From Ignavibacteriales bacterium (lineage in GTDB: Bacteria; Bacteroidota; Ignavibacteria; Ignavibacteriales; Ignavibacteriaceae): a stretch of 64,000 nt of DNA. Within the stretch, counting starts at the first letter, position 1, and each line of letters opens with the position of its first letter. The translations under genes were made by a program, and so were the position numbers. Positions 54,872-64,000 of this stretch are shown one piece after another. A model generated the notes under the pieces. That model saw nothing but the letters and a program-made list of their open reading frames with translations. It was not told the origin of the DNA and searched no databases. Location: positions 62,001 through 126,000 of the forward strand of contig JADJHL010000002.1 of the NCBI GenBank assembly GCA_016707585.1. The letters are read 5' to 3'.

Positions 54872-56395
54872 TTATCTTAATAAAATCATCTTCTTAGTTG
54901 AAGAAAAATCTCTAGTTTGCAAGGAATAAAAATAAATTCCGCTTGAAAGATTAGAAGCATCAAATGTTGCTTCATAAACTCCTGGCATTTTTTCTCCATT
55001 AAACAATGTTACTATTTCTTCTCCTAAAAGATTAAATACTTTTAAGCTAACAGAACTGTACTCAGGAACACTATATCTAATCTTTGTAGCCGGGTTAAAC
55101 GGGTTTGGATAATTCTGTTCTAAAGCAAATTTATCGGGTATTAAATTATTTATTTGTTCAACATCATCAGGCGGAAATGGATATCCAAACCAATTATTGG
55201 AGACAGCAGTTGGTTGGTTTGTTAAAACAAATGAGTGATTAACTCCCAAAGGAAATTCATTATTAAGATAAGCGATTCCACCGTTTACAGTATCCGCACC
55301 AGGATACATTGCACCTAATCTAAATTGGTACCTTCCAGTCATTGTACCTGCAGGCACTACTGTGTGATACGCCCAAATATCGCTACCAATATCTGTTAGT
55401 ACTTTCATATGTCCAGTTAAAGTATCATCTGCACACCAGCAACCGCCTTCAAGACTTCCAAGAAAATCTGCTGTTCCTCTTACCCCAACAAATTCAAGCT
55501 CGTCCAAAGGTATCGGTAATCCATTATATCGATTAATTGCATCTGTCACATCAACATAAAGAGTAAAGTCAACATCAGTTTGTGTCGGAGGAAAATTTGG
55601 CAGAATAAATGGAACAATTGTAGGTAGAGTTAAAGTTGAACCATCAGCTTCATAAATATGCCATCGATCACTTCCAGTTTCCCATCCATTGTTTTGAAAT
55701 CTTGAATCAGGATAAGCTTTAAATTTCCATCTTGTAGAATCACCAACTCCATATGGTGCTGCAGAACCTGAAGTAACAGTTAATGTTGTGGTATAAATAC
55801 CAGGTAAAATATTATCATTAACCATTTTTCTATTGCCAACTACATTTTTACCAAGGTTATCCCAATCTAATCCCATCACTAAAAATGAGTCTTGATTAGG
55901 ATCAAATGCTCCACCAATTCCTACTCCTAAAATAGAACTGATATCGGCGGTGAAGTTAAGTGTGTTTGCTACTTCAAATGGTGGTACATAAAAACTATCA
56001 TCATTAAACCAAACTACTGGTAAAACTGTTGCTGGAGGTGTTAATGTAAATTGTCTGACTGGGGTCGATTCCCAATTATCACCTGCTGGGGGATTAACTA
56101 TAACATATTTAAAGGAATAATTATTACCAACAAAATTTGAAGGCATTGGAAACGTACCTGTATAAATTGTATCGTCATCTGCGTCTGATAACTGGAACAT
56201 ATTTCCTTGCCAAAGACCATTTGGATCACCAGCATCCGTTTGAAAATCACCACGAACTACCACATTAGCGCCTGTAGGGAAACTCCAACTAGCTATTTGA
56301 TAGCTCATATCAACCTGGAATGTAACGTTGATATTTTGAGGAAACGAAAAAGCACTGACCAAAATGATCAGTGCTAAAATCAACAGCTTTTTCAT
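54872..56395 (-). CDS. T9SS-sorted surface protein with starch-binding-like domains (short paralogue)
   Basis: The 507-residue protein has a signal peptide (LLILALIILVSAFSFPQ), directly followed by the CBM20-like module (VTFQVDMSYQIASWSFPTGA, DAGDPNGLWQGNMFQLSD), a second beta module (GSDRWHIYEADGS) and a T9SS sorting domain (LEQNYPNPFNPATKIRYSV). It equals the C-terminal half of the 995-residue neighbour, without the propeller, and DNA identity is high over long stretches. It should be exported by T9SS and anchored or released at the cell surface, with carbohydrate binding as the likely role. Confidence 0.85.
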   Translation of the reverse strand: MKKLLILALIILVSAFSFPQNINVTFQVDMSYQIASWSFPTGANVVVRGDFQTDAGDPNGLWQGNMFQLSDADDDTIYTGTFPMPSNFVGNNYSFKYVIVNPPAGDNWESTPVRQFTLTPPATVLPVVWFNDDSFYVPPFEVANTLNFTADISSILGVGIGGAFDPNQDSFLVMGLDWDNLGKNVVGNRKMVNDNILPGIYTTTLTVTSGSAAPYGVGDSTRWKFKAYPDSRFQNNGWETGSDRWHIYEADGSTLTLPTIVPFILPNFPPTQTDVDFTLYVDVTDAINRYNGLPIPLDELEFVGVRGTADFLGSLEGGCWCADDTLTGHMKVLTDIGSDIWAYHTVVPAGTMTGRYQFRLGAMYPGADTVNGGIAYLNNEFPLGVNHSFVLTNQPTAVSNNWFGYPFPPDDVEQINNLIPDKFALEQNYPNPFNPATKIRYSVPEYSSVSLKVFNLLGEEIVTLFNGEKMPGVYEATFDASNLSSGIYFYSLQTRDFSSTKKMILLR

Positions 56396-56436
56396 ACCCG
56401 CGCCCCTTGAAATAACTGATTAAATAATTTTAATTA

Positions 56437-57441
56437 TTAAAGTCCTACACTAACTGCAAATCTAGATATTGGATCAAATATGCCATACTCAGCATAACTA
56501 TAATCAAACTTTGCAAAGAAACCACCAAAATTATATTGCAAACCAATGCCTGCTGTTAATCCTTCAACAGCATCTTCTTTAAACAAAGAGTTATAACCAC
56601 CACGTAATGAAATTAAATTGCCCCAGGTAATTTCCATTCCAAGATTACCATATGTTGTTTGGTTATTTGGAATCAAAGCATCGCCGGCTAAAGTTAATAG
56701 CCAGTCTTCATCTTTGTAGGCATCGTATGCTAAACCAACAGTAAATGTAAGTGGAAGTGACCATGCTTCAGTAAGTAATTGTCCTGATATATTAGAATTA
56801 TTTCCCGCATTAGATGGATCGATATCGATTGGCTGAAGTAATGATTTTCCATCAAGCTGCATTTCTGTTCCAAAGTTAGAAATATTCATTCCAAGTCTTA
56901 AGCCTTCTAACTGAGTAAAGAATAGTAGTCCAACATCAACTCCAAATCCAGTTGCAGAAACATCGTAAATATTTTGTGAGATATATTTTAATGTTCCACC
57001 AACTGAAAATCTATCAGTTAGATTTCTTGAATATGATATGTTTATTGCAATATCAGATGCAGACCAAAACTGTCCGGTGCCATTTTGTTGTTGTGCAGTA
57101 GTAATTTCTTCATCGCCGTAATCTAATTGATTGATGCTAATACCGATTGCATTATCATCATCCAACTTAAATCCTATACCCACCCAATTAATTCTCGAAC
57201 TCACTAACCATTCGGCGGTAGAAGCTGTAAATTCACTTCGAGAAATTCTGGATAATCCTGCAGGATTCCAGAAAGCCGTTGTGGCATCATTAGCAACGGC
57301 TGAAAACGCACCACCCATTGCAGAAGCACGCGGCCCAACAGGTATTGTTAAAAAGTTAGCTATTGTTGTACCAACTTTGGTTTGTGGAAAAAGATTTACC
57401 GATAAACCAAGTACAACTACTATTAATAATATTTTTTTCAT
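56437..57441 (-). CDS. PorV/PorQ-family outer-membrane protein
   Basis: The start is the ATG at 57441, which has GGAG six bases upstream; two further Met codons to 57462 exist but add no signal-peptide quality. The 334-residue protein has a signal peptide and the motif VGPRASAMGGAFSAVANDAT with AFWNPAGLSR, the hallmark of PorV/PorQ proteins. The rest is an outer-membrane beta-barrel (FadL-like), ending ...RFAVSVGL. PorV shuttles T9SS cargo from the translocon to the attachment complex. Here the gene lies between cargo genes and the TonB receptor, so it probably serves this module. Confidence 0.88.
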   Translation of the reverse strand: MKKILLIVVVLGLSVNLFPQTKVGTTIANFLTIPVGPRASAMGGAFSAVANDATTAFWNPAGLSRISRSEFTASTAEWLVSSRINWVGIGFKLDDDNAIGISINQLDYGDEEITTAQQQNGTGQFWSASDIAINISYSRNLTDRFSVGGTLKYISQNIYDVSATGFGVDVGLLFFTQLEGLRLGMNISNFGTEMQLDGKSLLQPIDIDPSNAGNNSNISGQLLTEAWSLPLTFTVGLAYDAYKDEDWLLTLAGDALIPNNQTTYGNLGMEITWGNLISLRGGYNSLFKEDAVEGLTAGIGLQYNFGGFFAKFDYSYAEYGIFDPISRFAVSVGL

Positions 57442-57472
57442 TTTAAACTCCATTGTATTCATTGCTTATCGG

Positions 57473-60400
57473 TTACTTAATTATTGCTAATTTGCCGGTT
57501 TTCTTATCGCTTAAACCTTCCACCTCAACAACATAAAAATAAACACCGTAAGCAATATCTAATCCTTCTTTACTTCTTAAATCCCATTCGACTGAACCAT
57601 CGAACAAACCACCATCATGTTCAAGAGTTCTTACGTGATTACCACTAGAGGTATATATATGTACTTTACTATTTGGTGGTAAGTTTATAAAATAAACTAT
57701 TCTTTCGCCACGTCCTCTAACTGTAGGCGGCAGTGGTTCTTCAAATAAATTTGCAACTATATAAGGGTTAGGAACTGCTCTTACAAGATTTAATTGTTCC
57801 CTGGCAGCGTTAACATCATACGTTGCACCTGTTGCATTAATAACAAATTCATCATTACCAGAAAGTGGTTTTAAGAATCTCATAAATAAACTATCTGCTC
57901 CAGCTGGAATAAGATAGGTGCTATCACCAGATAAAGGAACTCTCCAGGATAATTCTGTTCCTGTTGGATTTGAGAATATCAAAACATCATTGTAAGATAA
58001 TGTATCTTTGCGGAAATTATTCTGTTCAATAAATCCAAACTGAATGCGAACTGGATTTTGTTTATCTGTTATATCATAAACTCTAAAGTTAACTTCTTTA
58101 GCTGGCGGTGCTCCATTACCTAAAAGTGCAGTTAATTTATTTGAACTATCACCATACGTGTTTGAAAAAACAATAACATAATCTCTAGGAAATCTTGTTG
58201 ACCAAATTGAACTTAATTTTAATTGATCAGCAGAAAATTTTAAATTCTTTGGTCTATAAATACTCCATCCTGAGGAATCATTTGCCATTGAGCCTTTGGC
58301 ATTTAAAACTGGTTGTTTAAGTTTAACACTATCAATTCTCTGATAACTTGAATCAATTGACAATCTTAATCCATTAAAAACTATTCCATTTGCAGGAGTA
58401 ATTTCTTTTTCTGAAACAACTGTGTTACCAGAAGGATCTGTTACCGAATAATTTGATGATATATTTACTCCTACTCTTTCCAGAGGCGCTTTTCTTATAG
58501 AATCATTGAATGAAATTGTATATGCTCCTTCAACTATCTTTGATGGATCAATAACTTCAAAATATGGAAGCGGGGTTGATGACCCGGTTATTCTAATAGC
58601 ATCTATTCCTGAAGCCGGTGGAACGTATCCGGCAACTGGAGCAGTTGGAGTTACAGCAACAGTGTTTATATCTGTACTAATTTTGCCAAGCGCATCTTTA
58701 GAAATAAATCTTGTGTTTTCTGATGGATAGATATCTTTTGTTGCATCACCTTGATCATATGCAACTACAGCGTAATAATAAGTTCTACCATTTATAACAT
58801 CATTATCTACAAAATAATTTTGGATCCCATTATCTGTACCTAAATTATATGGAGCCCCATCAGTTAAACTCACTAGTGTAGGTGATGAAGTAAATATTCC
58901 TTTAATACCATCAATTAGATCGTACTGAATTGTTGGTTTATAAAATACTTTTTCACCTGAAGCATTAGTAATTAACAATGCATCACTTAAGTCAGGATCA
59001 GTACCTTTATAAATTTTATAACCTTCAAAATCTTTTATCTTTAGTGTTGGATCAACAGATCCCTCAGCAACATTATCCCAATAAAGTGTAACTTTTCCAT
59101 TTTCACCAACTGCAGTAACTGTAGGTTTATCCGGTGGTCGTGGAAAGTTATAATTAGCATTATAAATTGTTTGGGCTATTTGTTTTGTTTTTAGAACTGC
59201 ATTAAAATCAGCACCAAATGCAAGTGCTAAAGAAAACCTTTCTGTTTTACCAGCCAATAGCGGAAAATATCCTGAACCATATATAAAGTCTCCGTCTTCA
59301 CCACGTATTGCCACGTTATTTACAATTGATGATGGTACCTGAAAAAATCCAGGAAGCATCCTTCCCCACATATTAATATCATCTCCCATAGCAATTGCGC
59401 CGGCAGGTACAAAGTATTGAAAACTTGTTAAACCTATCTGGTCTGATTCATCAATATCAGTAGCATCAAAGTTTGGTTCACCTGGGGTAGGAATTCCATC
59501 TCCTTCGCCAAAGTCGTTACTTCCTGCTTTTCCATCTGCTCCAACATCATCAAACTCCTGATTCCAATCAGCATCATTATCCATTAAATCATCACGTGAT
59601 TCATCAATTAATGGGTTACCATTTCCACCAGCTAAATAGTCTCTATATTGTACTGGAGCAACAGTATCAATTAAAACGATTTGATTTACACCTTCTCCAG
59701 ATTTTTTAAATTGTCTATAATGTACTTGATAATTTTCATCAATCAGACCATCTAAGTCATTATCAATACCATCACGAGCTGTTTTACCAATTGGCTCAGT
59801 TGTATTTATATTTATATTTCCTTCAACCAATTTTGTAATGCCAGGTTGTATAAAGAATTTAACTCCCATGGAAACAACAGTATCTGGATTACTTGTAACA
59901 GTATATGTAGTTCTTTCAAAAGTTTCTTTATCAATTAATATCAGATTATCTCCAGCAGAAATTGCTGGCACATCAGTTACACTAAGGAAATCACTTTCTG
60001 TAAAATAATTTGCTGAACCAACTCCAGAATTATCTCCATCATTATCAATACCATCAAAAGCATTTCCTGGTGATTCAAGAAACGCATAAGCGATATAACC
60101 AACTTCTGTTGGATCTGGTAACCACTTAGGGTTTGCTGATGGACTTATATAATGATCAAAATCCCAGGTATATGTTATTGATTCTCTAACATTAAAAAAC
60201 GAAGCATCATCATTCCATTCAGGGTCTTCAACTCCAACATAAGTTCCTACAATTGTTCCAAATACTGCTTGATCATAACTTTCAGTTCCATCATTTTTAA
60301 TGTTGTATAACCAAAATATTACATCTTGAGCAAGAAAATTTGACCATTGTAAACCGCGTACGGATACTTGCAAAGCGTGACCATGTCTTGTTTGATCATT

Positions 60401-61105
60401 TGCATCCGGTAGAAAACCTTGCAACATATAATTTTCTTCATCATTGTTGTCATCCATCCAAAAATAACTTTCCTGATCAGCATTTTGTTGTGCTCTACCA
60501 AAAAAACCGTTCCAATCCACAGCAGGCGTTACATCTTTACCATCAATTATAATCGGCCCACCAGAATATGTCCAATCTGGATAATCAGGCCATTGCTGTG
60601 GCCAGGTTTCTGTTTGATGACTCATTGCAATTCCTTTACCTACCTCATCAAGAAATGCATCCGCAAAAAATGGTATAGGTTCAAAGGTATAAGATTTACC
60701 GCCGCCACCTTCACCGCCACCTGGTCTGCTGACAGGAGTGATTACTACAGAATAAATTGTATCGTTTATTCCATTATAAATTCTTTTAGTTGGATCTGAT
60801 GGGAAGTTAGGATCCTGAATTCCGTAATCTTTAATTGGAAGTCTAATTCCAACAACCGGAGAAACATCCCCAACGTATCCATTGGCATCATACTTCCAGG
60901 CTCCTCTAGGGCCTTCTTCACCAGGTTGAGCTATTACACCATAATTAGAAAAAACTGTTCTAACCTGGTTACCACGATGAACACCAACTTTTCTAAAATT
61001 AGGAGTTCCTCTTTGAGTAATTCTTTGCTGACTAAAAATGTCATCCGCTGAAGTTAGCAGTACGATTAAAGCCAGTAAAAAATAATATTTGCTTGATATT
61101 TTCAT
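57473..61105 (-). CDS. Large exported surface protein with Ca-binding-like motifs and a sorting-type C-terminus
   Basis: The 1210-residue protein has a signal peptide (YYFLLALIVLLTSADDIFS). Asp/Asn-rich loops of thrombospondin-3 or dockerin style occur in the middle (DGIDNDGDNSG, DGIDNDLDGLIDEN, DNDADWNQEFDDVGADG). A fibronectin III-like part follows (PPDKPTVTAVGENGKVTLYW, YKIYKGTDPDLSDA). The last 80 residues (RAVPNPYIVANLFEEP, GVYFYVVEVEGL, GKLAIIK) form a beta-sandwich of the sorting-domain type. It lies between the TonB receptor and PorV genes, 31 and 31 bp away. It is probably secreted and surface exposed. Its ligand is unknown. Confidence 0.8.
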   Translation of the reverse strand: MKISSKYYFLLALIVLLTSADDIFSQQRITQRGTPNFRKVGVHRGNQVRTVFSNYGVIAQPGEEGPRGAWKYDANGYVGDVSPVVGIRLPIKDYGIQDPNFPSDPTKRIYNGINDTIYSVVITPVSRPGGGEGGGGKSYTFEPIPFFADAFLDEVGKGIAMSHQTETWPQQWPDYPDWTYSGGPIIIDGKDVTPAVDWNGFFGRAQQNADQESYFWMDDNNDEENYMLQGFLPDANDQTRHGHALQVSVRGLQWSNFLAQDVIFWLYNIKNDGTESYDQAVFGTIVGTYVGVEDPEWNDDASFFNVRESITYTWDFDHYISPSANPKWLPDPTEVGYIAYAFLESPGNAFDGIDNDGDNSGVGSANYFTESDFLSVTDVPAISAGDNLILIDKETFERTTYTVTSNPDTVVSMGVKFFIQPGITKLVEGNININTTEPIGKTARDGIDNDLDGLIDENYQVHYRQFKKSGEGVNQIVLIDTVAPVQYRDYLAGGNGNPLIDESRDDLMDNDADWNQEFDDVGADGKAGSNDFGEGDGIPTPGEPNFDATDIDESDQIGLTSFQYFVPAGAIAMGDDINMWGRMLPGFFQVPSSIVNNVAIRGEDGDFIYGSGYFPLLAGKTERFSLALAFGADFNAVLKTKQIAQTIYNANYNFPRPPDKPTVTAVGENGKVTLYWDNVAEGSVDPTLKIKDFEGYKIYKGTDPDLSDALLITNASGEKVFYKPTIQYDLIDGIKGIFTSSPTLVSLTDGAPYNLGTDNGIQNYFVDNDVINGRTYYYAVVAYDQGDATKDIYPSENTRFISKDALGKISTDINTVAVTPTAPVAGYVPPASGIDAIRITGSSTPLPYFEVIDPSKIVEGAYTISFNDSIRKAPLERVGVNISSNYSVTDPSGNTVVSEKEITPANGIVFNGLRLSIDSSYQRIDSVKLKQPVLNAKGSMANDSSGWSIYRPKNLKFSADQLKLSSIWSTRFPRDYVIVFSNTYGDSSNKLTALLGNGAPPAKEVNFRVYDITDKQNPVRIQFGFIEQNNFRKDTLSYNDVLIFSNPTGTELSWRVPLSGDSTYLIPAGADSLFMRFLKPLSGNDEFVINATGATYDVNAAREQLNLVRAVPNPYIVANLFEEPLPPTVRGRGERIVYFINLPPNSKVHIYTSSGNHVRTLEHDGGLFDGSVEWDLRSKEGLDIAYGVYFYVVEVEGLSDKKTGKLAIIK

Positions 61106-61136
61106 AATATTTTTTCCAATAATTAAACTCTTTTAT

Positions 61137-63926
61137 TTAAAAGAAAATGGTTGCGCCAAGTTCAATTCTTCTTGGTTCAGAATAAAAATCCGGGTTTCTA
61201 TAATATTCATCCAACGTATTTACTAATTCATCAGGATAGTCATCATTTCTTCTTATAAATTCATTCATTGTATAGTCTGCTGTACCGCTGTCATTATATA
61301 CATCGTCTTCATTAATAATATCAAACAAGTTATAGACTCTTGCAAATAAGCTTAATCTAAAATCACCAAACACAAAATCTTTATACGCACGTAAATCAAC
61401 ATTCAAAGAACTCGGTTTAAGCTCACTATTTATAAGTAATGTTGAAAGGGGTATTGAAAATGATGGTGTATAAGGGAACCCGCTTCCGTACTGGCCAATC
61501 AAACTAAATCCCCAATTATCTTCTGATGCATAACTAAATGTAACGTTAATAGTATGATTTTGATCCCAATTTAATTTTATTAATTTTACTTCTGGCTGGG
61601 TACCATCAATTATAGCTTGTCTATTGGCTGCCGGATCGGATGCGTTACCTTTTGCTGATTGGAAAGTATAATCAACAGTTGCTGCCCAGTTATTAGAAAG
61701 TCTTTTTGAAACTGTTAGTACAATTCCTTGAACAAATCCAAAATCACTATTAATATACTGGCTATAAGTTGATGAACCACCGAAAATTCTGATTTCATCT
61801 GCTCTTGTTCCAGCAAGATTTCTGATATCTCTAAAATAAGCTGTAAGATCAACAGAAATATCATCTGTAAAAGCTTGTTGCACGCCAACTTCACCACTTA
61901 TTGTCTGCTGTGCTTTTAGATTAGAATTACCGGCAACTCCTAGGTTTCCTGTACCTGCTCCAAATTTAAATTCAGGATTAACATACAACAACTCAAAACT
62001 TGGAATCTGGAAAAAGTGTCCGTAAGAAAAGTGGATTACGCCACGATCTGTAATTGGAAATGCTATACCAAGTCTTGGAGAAAGTTTGAATTCTGTTTCT
62101 GCATCTCTGTACCAGGGATCTCCATTTGCATTAGATAATTTTCTTTCTTCTAAAGTTTTGATAATGTTTTGATCTTTTCTTGGTCGATAAATATCCGGAT
62201 CTGTAATATCATTTAATACTTGACCATCAGAATCAAAATAATCAACTCTAACACCAATATTGATAATCATATCATTCAATTCCAGTTTGTCTTGCAAGTA
62301 TGCTGAAAACTCTATCGGTTCTTTTTGATATATATCTATAGCAAGGTTCTGATTTGGATCAAGTGGATCAGGAACGTAACGAGTTACATATGGGTTTAGT
62401 GTTACTGAAGGATTTTCAACTGAAAGCGGTTGTTGAAGGTAAACATTATTAAATCCTAATTGATGTCGGTTAAATTCAACGCCAAATTTTAACATATTCA
62501 TTTTATCAACCTGGCTCGTAAAATCTAATTTGAAACCATAAGTGTTTGTAATTCTTTTAAATTGTTGATTTTGCGTTCCACCCGTTTTAAAGCTTGGAAC
62601 TTCTGTCGGTTGTTGGCCAAGAAGTGCGTCATTAGTCCATCTCGGATCGTTAACGTCTTCATAAACATATTGTTTGTACTGTTTAAAGAAGTAAGAAAAG
62701 TTTGCTTGATAAAATGTTGTGGGTGAAAGTGTATGTGTAATACCAAGTATATTTGTATGCCCGACTCTAAATCTTTTAAAATTACCATCCGGGTTAAATG
62801 TAAAAGATTGATCAAAATCCTGATAATCAACATGATCAATCATGTAATTATAATTTATTTTTATATCGCTTATTGGTCGATAGGTTAATTTACCCTGTCC
62901 GTAAAATTTTTCATTCCAATTCATTGATACAACTTCACCATCTCCTAGACCGCTTCCATCTGGATTTGCACTTAAAGTATATCTTGATTCGATTGGTACT
63001 GTTGCGCCATTGTTAACAGTAATATTCCAGGGATTATAAACTCTTTTGCCGTTAAGCCAACCGCCAAAATATATATACCTTGCATTTACATAAAAGAACA
63101 TTGAATTTTGAATTATTGGTCCACTAAAACTACCTTCAAAGTTTCTTATAGAAGTTGGGTCAATGTTATCAATATCTCTAAAGATTTCGGATTTATCACT
63201 TACATAATCTCCAACGTAAGTAGTAAACGTTCCGCTGAATTTATTATCACCATCTTTTGTAGCAATATTAACATATCCAGAAAGTGCTTTACCATACTCA
63301 GCATTAAAAGCACCACTAACAAATTGTAATTCCTGAATTGAACTTGTGGATACATCAACAACAGTTGATCCATCGTAAACATCTGTTACAGGCACTCCAT
63401 CAATAGCATAAACAACTTCACCTTTTCTACCACCTCTAACATTTCCACCAACAATGCCAGCCTTAAGCTGTAGTACTTCTTGAAATTCTGTAACAGGTAA
63501 AACAGAAATTTCATCTGCACCAACAATTGCAGTAGATGATGTTAAATCTTTGGTTACAAGCGGCCTAGTAGCTACGATAACAACTTCCTCTTTTAACTGT
63601 ACACTTGTTTCCATTAGTTCAAAATTAACTTCTGAAGTGAGATCGATGGAAACACGTACACCTTGTACTGTTTGTGAATTATATCCAATTGCAGAAGCTT
63701 TAACATTGTAGATCCCTGGTCTCAATCCGATAATAGCAAAGTAGCCTTCAATATCAGATGCGGCGCCTTGTGTGGTACCTTCAACCAAAACATTTACAAA
63801 TGGAAGTGCTTCTCCTGTATTTCCATCAATTACTTTACCGGATATTTTGCCGCTTTGAGCAAAAGTAGAACCGATAAAAAGAACTGTTAATAGGAATACA
63901 GATAGTGACTGTATTATAAACCTCAT
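61137..63926 (-). CDS. TonB-dependent receptor with carboxypeptidase-like regulatory domain
   Basis: This 929-residue protein is complete. Signal peptide (FLLTVLFIGSTFAQ), a carboxypeptidase-like domain (KISGKVIDGNTGEALPFVNV), a plug (EEVVIVATRPL to VDVSTSSIQELQFVSGAF, NAEYGKALSGYVNI) and a long barrel are all visible, with the aromatic-ended last strand PRRIELGATIFF. GGAGGACCATATG is a strong ribosome-binding site. It leads the leftward module with the 1210-residue surface protein, PorV and the two starch-binding-like proteins. The pattern is that of an uptake or assembly system for surface-bound glycan; substrate identity is inference. Confidence 0.92.
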   Translation of the reverse strand: MRFIIQSLSVFLLTVLFIGSTFAQSGKISGKVIDGNTGEALPFVNVLVEGTTQGAASDIEGYFAIIGLRPGIYNVKASAIGYNSQTVQGVRVSIDLTSEVNFELMETSVQLKEEVVIVATRPLVTKDLTSSTAIVGADEISVLPVTEFQEVLQLKAGIVGGNVRGGRKGEVVYAIDGVPVTDVYDGSTVVDVSTSSIQELQFVSGAFNAEYGKALSGYVNIATKDGDNKFSGTFTTYVGDYVSDKSEIFRDIDNIDPTSIRNFEGSFSGPIIQNSMFFYVNARYIYFGGWLNGKRVYNPWNITVNNGATVPIESRYTLSANPDGSGLGDGEVVSMNWNEKFYGQGKLTYRPISDIKINYNYMIDHVDYQDFDQSFTFNPDGNFKRFRVGHTNILGITHTLSPTTFYQANFSYFFKQYKQYVYEDVNDPRWTNDALLGQQPTEVPSFKTGGTQNQQFKRITNTYGFKLDFTSQVDKMNMLKFGVEFNRHQLGFNNVYLQQPLSVENPSVTLNPYVTRYVPDPLDPNQNLAIDIYQKEPIEFSAYLQDKLELNDMIINIGVRVDYFDSDGQVLNDITDPDIYRPRKDQNIIKTLEERKLSNANGDPWYRDAETEFKLSPRLGIAFPITDRGVIHFSYGHFFQIPSFELLYVNPEFKFGAGTGNLGVAGNSNLKAQQTISGEVGVQQAFTDDISVDLTAYFRDIRNLAGTRADEIRIFGGSSTYSQYINSDFGFVQGIVLTVSKRLSNNWAATVDYTFQSAKGNASDPAANRQAIIDGTQPEVKLIKLNWDQNHTINVTFSYASEDNWGFSLIGQYGSGFPYTPSFSIPLSTLLINSELKPSSLNVDLRAYKDFVFGDFRLSLFARVYNLFDIINEDDVYNDSGTADYTMNEFIRRNDDYPDELVNTLDEYYRNPDFYSEPRRIELGATIFF

Positions 63927-64000
63927 ATGGTCCTCCGAGAGGGAAAATTAAATAACATTTATGAATGTGTATAAGAAATGAGTAACAATTATCCTATACT

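Noticed and set aside
1..64000. CRISPR arrays, tRNA and rRNA genes, complete insertion sequences
   Set aside because: No regularly spaced direct repeats with spacers, no tRNA-like cloverleaf sequences and no transposase frames were recognised on either strand by eye.

Overview
The window looks like a chromosomal segment of an AT-rich, Gram-negative bacterium of the Bacteroidetes/Chlorobi (FCB) group, most likely an Ignavibacteria-type organism. The pointers are the C-terminal type IX secretion (T9SS) sorting domains of the 'LEQNYPNPFNP...' kind, a PorV-family protein, TonB-dependent receptors with carboxypeptidase-like N-terminal domains, LPS-core genes (GT9, WaaA) and many lipoproteins. The lineage call is inference from protein style; no rRNA or tRNA gene was seen.

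Layout. 1-906: 5' part of a leftward TonB-dependent receptor gene preceded by a five-copy, 11-bp-periodic TGTTAA array resembling a Pho box. 936-5694: MEMO1/AMMECR1 pair, an unknown beta-rich protein, tryptophanase and a YIP1 membrane protein. 5734-11245: a peptide-type solute-binding lipoprotein, then a leftward operon of two paralogous lipoproteins (the first frameshifted) and two paralogous TPR proteins. 11542-17122: PAS histidine kinase, PriA, a lipoprotein and a 5'-truncated LD-carboxypeptidase. 17123-18109: a suspicious segment in which an AlbA_2 gene fragment is joined on both sides by poly-G/poly-C sequence, probably an assembly artefact. 18088-22402: ADP-forming acetate-CoA ligase and a cyclic-nucleotide-domain/aspartase fusion with a frameshift in its N-terminus. 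22580-31239: rightward leuS, serS, a heterodimeric ABC exporter and class I FBPase. 31692-33970: LPS-core pair. 33975-42705: mostly leftward DinB, isoaspartyl peptidase, guanidinium-type SMR pump, DUF4476, S46 dipeptidyl-peptidase, sialate O-acetylesterase and a TlpA-like lipoprotein. 43011-44918: Lrp-glnA. 45118-51803: an sxtIJK-like cluster (O-carbamoyltransferase, SxtJ, DUF5989) with a parvulin and a divergent SGNH hydrolase. 51810-63926: a leftward surface module: TonB receptor, 1210-aa surface protein, PorV-like protein and two T9SS-sorted proteins with starch-binding-like domains.

How it fits together. Dipeptidyl-peptidase, peptide-binding protein, isoaspartyl peptidase, tryptophanase, aspartase and ADP-forming acetate-CoA ligase suggest peptide and amino-acid catabolism yielding ATP, while FBPase and GS serve anabolism. 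The right-hand third is dedicated to the cell surface: folding, carbamoylation, esterase chemistry, outer-membrane import and T9SS export. Several intergenic spaces carry short palindromic repeats; many are bounded by GTCAT...ATGAC. No CRISPR array, complete insertion sequence, prophage, tRNA or rRNA gene was recognised.
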